DNA of 7,947 nt from Desulfobacula sp. (GTDB lineage: Bacteria; Desulfobacterota; Desulfobacteria; Desulfobacterales; Desulfobacteraceae), in assembly GCA_027858355.1 (NCBI GenBank), contig JAQICW010000436.1:1-7947 (forward strand). Direction: 5' to 3'. The notes below the pieces were generated by a model, which did no database searches, was not told the origin of the DNA, and saw only the letters and a program-made list of their open reading frames with translations. Both the position numbers and the translations under genes were made by a program. Positions 1-4,600 of the stretch are shown in pieces. Numbering within the stretch: position 1 is the stretch's first letter; each line of letters opens with the position of its first letter.

Positions 1-12
1 CAAAGGATAAAA

Positions 13-108
13 GTAATGAGTGGTGAGTATTGGGTATTGAGGGAAGCTAAATTGACAAGTTGGTTCTCATTACTCAGAACTCATGACTCAGAACTCATAA
101 CGCATTAC
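13..108. repeat. Inverted arrays of a 7-bp repeat (TNNTGAG)
   Basis: Four consecutive 7-bp units on the plus strand (TAATGAG, TGGTGAG, TATTGGG, TATTGAG; 14-41) are followed by a 24-bp spacer (42-65). Six units in the opposite orientation then follow (CTCATTA, CTCAGAA, CTCATGA, CTCAGAA, CTCATAA, CGCATTA; 66-107). The period is exactly seven and the units keep the pattern TNNTGAG / CTCANNA, with one variant each (TATTGGG and CGCATTA). The two arrays could fold into one long imperfect stem-loop. It lies in non-coding DNA left of the small membrane-protein gene. It resembles short tandemly repeated heptamers described in some bacterial intergenic regions; its function here is unknown. Confidence 0.8.
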
Positions 109-219
109 TTTCATATAAACAGGCCTGGATGCGCTTTTTTTTTGAGCAACCCGGTATAGTGTGGGATTGGCTCAGGTATGTCTAATTGATTGATATCTTT
201 TTTACTGGATCTTTGGGGC
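109..219. other. Non-coding stretch downstream of the small membrane-protein gene
   Basis: I see no gene here. The stretch has a run of nine T (135-143) directly followed by an imperfect inverted repeat, GAGC-AA-CCC (144-152) against GGG-A-TT-GGCTC (163-173). On the minus strand, which would have to terminate transcription of the gene at 220-501, the hairpin is followed by A residues rather than T. It is therefore not a normal intrinsic terminator for that gene. Confidence 0.5.
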
Positions 220-501
220 TTATTTTTTTTGTGCAGCCAGAATCCAGACAATTGCCCAGGCCAAAGCCACAGGAACAATGCCTATTAGAGAAAAGAGAAC
301 AAGGTTTCCGTTCCAGGGCTTTATACCCAAAGCTGCAATAATAGGAAATACCGCAGAAACAACAATTCCGGTCCGCATCTTCATGGACATGGGTTTATTG
401 GTGGCCTGAGTTTTTTTTGGGGCGGGTTTAAACATCCTTGGAAGAATCAGGATGCCTGAAATCAGCAGGATTAAGATAAGAATTTCGCTCACTCCGGTCA
501 A
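220..501 (-). CDS. Small membrane protein of unknown function, three predicted membrane segments
   Basis: The gene encodes 93 residues from a TTG start at 501. The frame stays open to another TTG at 549 (109 residues), but I prefer 501. AAAGGAA sits 6 nt upstream of it, and a TTGACA promoter at 538-568 would overlap the longer start. Three hydrophobic stretches are visible at about residues 6-20, 43-60 and 66-90. Between the first two lies a basic, Pro/Lys/Met-rich loop (about 21-42, with several Lys and one Arg), and the chain ends in AAQKK. It is probably an inner-membrane protein. I do not recognise the family and assign no function. It follows the operon on the same strand after a 217-bp gap and probably has its own promoter. 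Its last codons lie in a run of eight A on the coding strand, a possible slippage site. Confidence 0.6.
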   Translation of the reverse strand: MTGVSEILILILLISGILILPRMFKPAPKKTQATNKPMSMKMRTGIVVSAVFPIIAALGIKPWNGNLVLFSLIGIVPVALAWAIVWILAAQKK

Positions 502-507
502 GGCATT

Positions 508-514
508 TTCCTTT
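508..514 (-). promoter_or_regulatory. Ribosome-binding site choosing the TTG start at 501
   Basis: The coding strand reads AAAGGAA here, with a 6-nt gap to TTG at 501. The upstream alternative TTG at 549 has no comparable purine-rich sequence in front of it. Confidence 0.55.
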
Positions 515-537
515 ATAAAAGGGGTTATAAAAATGTC

Positions 538-568
538 CCTATATTTCAAAGATTCAAGGATTTGTCAA
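538..568 (-). promoter_or_regulatory. Probable sigma70-type promoter for the small membrane-protein gene
   Basis: A perfect TTGACA -35 hexamer is read on the minus strand at 568-563. Candidate -10 boxes are TATAGG at 543-538 (spacing 19) or AAATAT at 546-541 (spacing 16); both are weak. Transcription would start around 530, giving a leader of about 30 nt before the TTG start at 501. This fits the shorter gene model. Confidence 0.45.
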
Positions 569-647
569 TCTTATTCAGGTCAATGTCGCCAAACTGCGGG
601 CAAGAATCCAATTTGCATGAATAGATTGCAGGGGAAAATAGGCATAA

Positions 648-659
648 TGATGTGCATCA
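648..659. promoter_or_regulatory. Short inverted repeat, possible operator
   Basis: TGATG-TG-CATCA is a 5-bp inverted repeat with a 2-bp centre. It lies about 80 bp upstream of the TTGACA box in the gap between the hydrolase stop and the small membrane-protein gene. It could be a protein-binding site, but short palindromes of this kind also occur by chance. The rest of 550-718 shows no gene. Confidence 0.2.
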
Positions 660-718
660 GTTCATGTTATACCTTGGCCATGTTTAACTGAATCTCTCCA
701 ACAATTCCTGAAAGAATC

Positions 719-1522
719 CTAACCCTCAAAAGGGGTTGTGCGTACAGATTCTGCCACAAGTTTTCCAATAAAACCGGCCATGAGTTTCAGTACATTTTTC
801 TGTTGTTCATGGTGGGGGGCATGGCCGCAATTGTCCAGAATATGAGTATTGCAGGTTTTTATGCCGGCCTTCATTGCTTCTAATTGGTCAAGGGTGCCGT
901 AGGGGTCCTGACGACCCTGCAGGGCAAGTGTTGGAATACTTATGTGTTTTAAGAATTTTTCAATGTTCCAGTTCATGAACCCGGAAGAAAGCCAAATATC
1001 GTTCCATCCCCAAAAGGCGTTGTCTGTATTTTGCCCATGGTATTTTTCAAGCTTGTTTTTCAGATCATGTTTCAGGTATTGGTTTTTAGCATTTTGTATG
1101 GAATCCACGGTAAGAGGTTCACAAAATACATGGGCAGCTTCAGTGATCAATCCTTTGAGATTAGCTGCATGGGAACTTCCTGCATAAATAATACCCATGG
1201 AACCACCATCTGAATGTCCTAGAATGATGTGGTCTTGGATTTTTGCAGCATCTAACACATCTGGAAGAAAATCAAGGGCTTCAGTGTGCATGAAATTAAT
1301 TTTTTTCTGCAATGTGCACCCATCAGACCTGCCATAACCAAGACGTGAAAAAACAAAGGCATTGCATTGGGTCATTTTAGACAATTGCAATGGCACATCC
1401 TTCCACAAATCCACGCACCCCAGTCCTTCATGGAGAAAAACCAATGTTGGATTTTCAGCAAGACCACAGCAATGCCATTGTACTTCAACTCTTTGTTTTT
1501 GGATCATAAGATAGTCGGTCAC
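719..1522 (-). CDS. Alpha/beta hydrolase-fold enzyme
   Basis: A 267-residue protein with a complete alpha/beta hydrolase pattern. An oxyanion-hole segment FLHEGLG lies at about 29-35. The nucleophile elbow GHSDG is at 102-106, with Ser104 as nucleophile. The acid is probably Asp206 in GRQDPYG, and the base His234 in NCGHAPHHE. The cap region holds a Trp-rich stretch (about 170-186). There is no signal peptide or membrane segment, so it is probably cytoplasmic. The fold covers esterases, C-C hydrolases and others; the substrate cannot be read from the sequence. The GTG start at 1522 is supported by AAGGTGG 9 nt upstream, while the in-frame ATG at 1507 has none. It is the last gene of the minus-strand operon, 25 bp after the J-domain gene. 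It could be a housekeeping esterase with no link to its neighbours. Confidence 0.88.
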   Translation of the reverse strand: MTDYLMIQKQRVEVQWHCCGLAENPTLVFLHEGLGCVDLWKDVPLQLSKMTQCNAFVFSRLGYGRSDGCTLQKKINFMHTEALDFLPDVLDAAKIQDHIILGHSDGGSMGIIYAGSSHAANLKGLITEAAHVFCEPLTVDSIQNAKNQYLKHDLKNKLEKYHGQNTDNAFWGWNDIWLSSGFMNWNIEKFLKHISIPTLALQGRQDPYGTLDQLEAMKAGIKTCNTHILDNCGHAPHHEQQKNVLKLMAGFIGKLVAESVRTTPFEG

Positions 1523-1531
1523 GTGTTATTG

Positions 1532-1538
1532 CCACCTT
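1532..1538 (-). promoter_or_regulatory. Ribosome-binding site deciding the GTG start of the hydrolase
   Basis: The coding strand reads AAGGTGG, 9 nt before GTG at 1522, in the 25-bp gap after the J-domain gene. It supports the GTG over the ATG five codons later. Confidence 0.6.
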
Positions 1539-1547
1539 AATCAGCTA

Positions 1548-2066
1548 TTAATGGTTGGTCTTGGCCTTTAGGGTCTCATAGGCACGCTGGATTTCAAGGA
1601 ATTTTTCATTGGCCAGGTTTGAAAATTCTTCTCCCAGATGGGAGAGCTTATCCGGGTGATATAGTTTTATTTTTGTTTTATAGGCTTCCTGTATTTCTTT
1701 GGAACTGGCATTGGAAGAGATTCCTAAAATCTCATAAGGTGATTTGGGAATTTTTCTTTCTGTTGTATTTTTGGAAGTGGTGTTTTTTGAGTTCCGGGTC
1801 TTGTTTTTGTCAAAACTGTTTTGTTCGGTTTGCCCTGGGTTTGCCTGGCTGGTCTTTCTTCCAGAACTGTTTCCCTGGGTAGATTTTTTTTTAAAGAAAA
1901 ACCAGGGCAACTTTCCATATCTGATCAAATAGTAAATTGTCCAAAGAATAACCCCGTCATCAATCCAACCCACATAGGGCAGTAAAATATCAGGGATAAT
2001 ATCCACGGGACTGATAAGATAGGCAATGGCAAAAAGGATTAATATGATTTTTACATACAGGTTCAT
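1548..2066 (-). CDS. DUF1232 (YkvA-like) membrane-segment protein with C-terminal J domain
   Basis: A 172-residue protein from ATG at 2066. A TTG at 2081, overlapping the dapB stop as TTGA, would add five residues; its AAAGG directly abuts the start, so I prefer the ATG, though that site has only a weak AAGG/GAG upstream. Residues 5-48 form a hydrophobic DUF1232-type module with the motif SPVDIIPD (19-26) followed by GWIDD. Residues 60-108 are a polar Asn/Lys/Ser/Thr-rich linker. Residues 109-167 are a J domain: SPYEILGI, helix II with YKTKIKLYHPDK (HPD at 137-139), then a helix ending in AYETLK. HPD is the motif that stimulates the Hsp70 (DnaK) ATPase, so this is probably a DnaK co-chaperone tethered to the inner membrane. 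It lacks the zinc-finger and C-terminal domains of true DnaJ. Its client is unknown. Confidence 0.85.
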   Translation of the reverse strand: MNLYVKIILILFAIAYLISPVDIIPDILLPYVGWIDDGVILWTIYYLIRYGKLPWFFFKKKSTQGNSSGRKTSQANPGQTEQNSFDKNKTRNSKNTTSKNTTERKIPKSPYEILGISSNASSKEIQEAYKTKIKLYHPDKLSHLGEEFSNLANEKFLEIQRAYETLKAKTNH

Positions 2067-2077
2067 ATCTGCTGTTC

Positions 2078-2923
2078 TCAACCTTTATGCAGGACATCAA
2101 TCATGGTGAACAATCGTTGTTTGTTTTTTATTGCCATGGCTTTTTCCTTTAAAAACATCACAGCATCAAAGGTGCCGCTGATATAGATATCCCTGCCATT
2201 GATGTTGTGGGTAAATTCAAACAAAGAAGATCCATCGTCTGACGTGAGGGTATATGTGTGCCAGCCATGGCCGGACAAATGTTCTTTTGGAATCTGCCAT
2301 TCTTTTTCCTGGATTTCAGGTGTTCGAATCTGCTTGATATCTTCAACCTTGAAATCAACTCCCAAATCATTAAAATATCCTACCATGGCCCTGGCAGTTC
2401 CAGAAGTATCTGCCTTGTCCTTTTGATGGCTTTCCCTGATAGTAAGGGAGTAGTTCTTAAACAGGCAAGGAAATGTTTTGGCCCCATAGGCCACCATTGC
2501 CTGGAACCCTACGATCTGTTTTGCCATGTTCGGAGCAATAACAGCTGGTATAGATCCCTGGTTTACGGTTTCTTCCAGTTTATCCCTGTTTCCCCCGGTG
2601 GTTCCCATGACAAAGGGTATATTGTTTTGAGTATAAAATCTGGCATTTGAATTAACTGCACTTGGATGTGTATAATCAATGGCAATAAAAAATGGATAAA
2701 GGGAAAGGATATGTTTGATTTTTTCATCCCTGGAATCGGGTTTGATAAGGGAAAAATCCATTGTGTTGATTTTTATTATGTCATCAAGGATATCAGCCCC
2801 GGTAAGGGAATAGGGTATAACAATGAAGCGTTCATCTCCCTGGGCGCCTAAGGCCATTGTTTTGGCTACATTTCCCGGCAGTCCATTGATCATTACAGGT
2901 AGTTTTACAGGTATTTTTTCCAA
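2078..2923 (-). CDS. dapB: 4-hydroxy-tetrahydrodipicolinate reductase, plant-type DapB
   Basis: Reduces the product of DapA, with NAD(P)H, to tetrahydrodipicolinate in the diaminopimelate/lysine pathway in the cytoplasm. The 281 residues show an N-terminal Rossmann segment with NGLPGNVA (13-20), a dinucleotide-domain MGTTGG (106-111), APNMAKQIVGFQAM (130-143), and the catalytic/substrate region ESHQKDKADTSGTA (164-177) with His166, Lys170 and SGT. The ESHQ...DTSGTA form and the tail resemble the plant-type DapB family rather than the E. coli type. The third glycine of the usual GxxGxxG loop is Ala20 here. The TTG start at 2923 is supported by AAGGAG 7 nt upstream. That site overlaps the stop of the preceding gene and lies in a hairpin. 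The next in-frame ATG, codon 11, would cut into the first beta strand. A four-base overlap would join it to the next gene if that gene used its TTG start. Confidence 0.9.
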   Translation of the reverse strand: MEKIPVKLPVMINGLPGNVAKTMALGAQGDERFIVIPYSLTGADILDDIIKINTMDFSLIKPDSRDEKIKHILSLYPFFIAIDYTHPSAVNSNARFYTQNNIPFVMGTTGGNRDKLEETVNQGSIPAVIAPNMAKQIVGFQAMVAYGAKTFPCLFKNYSLTIRESHQKDKADTSGTARAMVGYFNDLGVDFKVEDIKQIRTPEIQEKEWQIPKEHLSGHGWHTYTLTSDDGSSLFEFTHNINGRDIYISGTFDAVMFLKEKAMAIKNKQRLFTMIDVLHKG

Positions 2924-2936
2924 GGAGGCACTCCTT
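2922..2936 (-). promoter_or_regulatory. Hairpin enclosing the dapB ribosome-binding site and start
   Basis: The coding strand reads AAGGAG-TGC-CTCCTT, a perfect 6-bp stem with a 3-nt loop. The left arm is the Shine-Dalgarno sequence (2936-2931). The right arm runs into the TTG start codon (2923-2921). The stop codon of the upstream gene (2937-2935) overlaps the same site. A ribosome finishing the upstream gene would melt the stem, so the arrangement suggests translational coupling. Confidence 0.6.
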
Positions 2937-4596
2937 ATAAGCTTTTCACAAGTTTATTTAATTTTGGCAAAGATTCCATACCCTGGAGCATGGATTTCAG
3001 AGAAAAAAGGGCATTTGGGATATGGGATTCAAAACCTTTTTTACCCTTGATTAGGGAAAGATATGCAAATGCCCCCAGAAATTGCAGATTTCGCGTCAGG
3101 CAGCAAAATTGATAGCATTCCTTGAACTCTTTTTTTCCCTGGTTTGATTCTATACCCAGCCTGGACATGGTAAATAAAAGCAATTCTTTTTTCATGTTGT
3201 CCGGCAGTCTAACATAGGGATCTATTAAAAGGGAAGCAAGATCATATTGCAAAGGACCTGTCCTGGCGGACTGGAAATCGATAAAATAAATATTTTTTTC
3301 TTTTATCATGATATTTTTTGACTGCATATCCCGGTGCATCAATCCATTATAGGCAAATTCCAGGGCATTGTCTGCAATATAGGTAAATTCATCTGATAAG
3401 GTTTCAAAAATGACATCCCTGTCAAGATAATCCCGGACAAATGCTGCCATGAAATAGGCGCATTCTTTTTCCAATATCAATTCTTTGGAATAGGATGGGG
3501 TCTGACAGGTCCAGTCAGTATTAAAATTTTGTATTCCGTTTTGGGAAAATTCAATGAGCCGGTCAATGACATTTTTATATAATATAAGAAGATCTGCCTT
3601 GTTTGTATTGTCACGGTACTGATTGGCAATTGAAGCCAAATGGACATCCCCCAGGTCTTCCAGGGCCACTTGGCCGGAAAGTTTATCATGGCCCAGGATT
3701 TTGGGAACAAAAATTTGTTTTGTGGAAAGATGGTTGCCGATTTTGACAAAGGCCTCAAGCTGGGACAGATTTTCACTGGGGTCCGGGCAGATTCCATGGT
3801 CGGAGATCACCAGGGTCTTTTTACCATGTCCGGCCCTGAACCATTGGCGGTCAGACCCGTCGCCAGCCAGTGGAATAATTTGAATTTCATGGATTTTATT
3901 TTCAGGCAGGCCAAAAATATTGGCGCAAAGACATTGCCTGGAGGTTTCCTGGTAGGACTGGATACTGCCTATATCTTTCCAAAAAATTTGTCGGGACATA
4001 TAGGCTTTCACCTTTTTGTCAGGGCACAGAGCCTTGTAAACATCAATGCTGGAAAAAACTTTCTGTTTGGGCATATGGGAGTAGATATCAGGAGACAAAA
4101 CCTGTATGCCTGTAAAGGCAGAACCTTTGTTGGAAAAGGTATTAAAATTTTCTATAAAGCCATTTTCATCTGTTTTGATTTTGTTGAACTCTGGATAATC
4201 ATGGAGTACCAGGGTGGCAATTGAATTGGATGTCAGATGAAATTCATATACCTTATTAAGGTCAATATCAGAAACAATATCTGCATTGATAACAAAAAAA
4301 GGACTTTTATCCAAAAATTGCCTTAAACTGGCAATGGTCCCGCCCGTATCAAGGATAAGAGGTTCATATATGGTTTGAATCATTGACCGGTAGGGGTGTT
4401 GTTCAACAAAGGCCTCAATTTGTTCATGGCAATGGTGGGTGTTGATGAAAATTTTTTTACACCCGCAATGGACCAGTTTTTCAATTGCAATATCCAGCAC
4501 AGGCCTCAGGTTGATCGTGAAAAGTGGTTTGGGAATTGTCTTTGTATAGGGCAACAGCCTTGTGCCAAGCCCTGCGGCAAGAATAAGCGCTTTCAT
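2935..4596 (-). CDS. Fused MurU-like sugar-1-phosphate nucleotidyltransferase and AmgK-like sugar kinase
   Basis: A 553-residue two-domain protein. Residues 1 to about 225 are a nucleotidyltransferase: LAAGLGTRLLP (6-16), KPL (23-25), a metal-binding VINAD (102-106) and FWKDIGSIQSY (205-215). From about 240 it is an aminoglycoside-phosphotransferase-fold kinase of the AmgK type: GSDRQWFR (247-254), LEDLGD (312-317), catalytic HRDMQSKN (421-428; Asp423, Asn428) and IDFQ...GPLQYDLASLL (439-457; Asp440). In Pseudomonas, AmgK phosphorylates N-acetylmuramate at C1 and MurU turns the product into UDP-MurNAc, a cell-wall recycling route. Here both steps appear joined, with the nucleotidyltransferase first. 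Substrate is inferred; another sugar is possible. It lies 4 bp after plsB with no visible Shine-Dalgarno sequence, and 11 bp before dapB. Confidence 0.85.
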   Translation of the reverse strand: MKALILAAGLGTRLLPYTKTIPKPLFTINLRPVLDIAIEKLVHCGCKKIFINTHHCHEQIEAFVEQHPYRSMIQTIYEPLILDTGGTIASLRQFLDKSPFFVINADIVSDIDLNKVYEFHLTSNSIATLVLHDYPEFNKIKTDENGFIENFNTFSNKGSAFTGIQVLSPDIYSHMPKQKVFSSIDVYKALCPDKKVKAYMSRQIFWKDIGSIQSYQETSRQCLCANIFGLPENKIHEIQIIPLAGDGSDRQWFRAGHGKKTLVISDHGICPDPSENLSQLEAFVKIGNHLSTKQIFVPKILGHDKLSGQVALEDLGDVHLASIANQYRDNTNKADLLILYKNVIDRLIEFSQNGIQNFNTDWTCQTPSYSKELILEKECAYFMAAFVRDYLDRDVIFETLSDEFTYIADNALEFAYNGLMHRDMQSKNIMIKEKNIYFIDFQSARTGPLQYDLASLLIDPYVRLPDNMKKELLLFTMSRLGIESNQGKKEFKECYQFCCLTRNLQFLGAFAYLSLIKGKKGFESHIPNALFSLKSMLQGMESLPKLNKLVKSL

Positions 4597-4600
4597 TGTT

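Noticed and set aside
135..173. T run plus hairpin as a terminator
   Set aside because: The T run lies on the wrong side of the hairpin for plus-strand transcription, and the minus strand carries A residues after it.
502..549. Sixteen-residue N-terminal extension of the small membrane protein from TTG at 549
   Set aside because: It has no ribosome-binding site and would overlap the probable promoter; the TTG at 501 has AAAGGAA at 6 nt.
719..739. Inverted repeat AACCC-TCAAAAG-GGGTT at the end of the hydrolase gene as an intrinsic terminator
   Set aside because: The stem is only five base pairs, overlaps the coding end, and on the minus strand is followed by AGGATTCTTT rather than a T run.
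2258..2650. 130-codon open frame on the plus strand opposite dapB
   Set aside because: Antisense to a well-supported enzyme gene, with low-complexity translation and no recognisable motif.
3640..4224. 194-codon open frame on the plus strand opposite the fusion gene
   Set aside because: It lies fully antisense to a gene with clear catalytic motifs in both domains, and its translation shows no family features; it is a shadow frame.
2935..4596. Aminoglycoside resistance kinase
   Set aside because: The kinase half has the general aminoglycoside-phosphotransferase fold, but its motifs (GSDRQWFR, HRDMQSKN, IDFQ...GPLQYDLASLL) and its fusion to a nucleotidyltransferase fit the AmgK sugar-kinase branch better.
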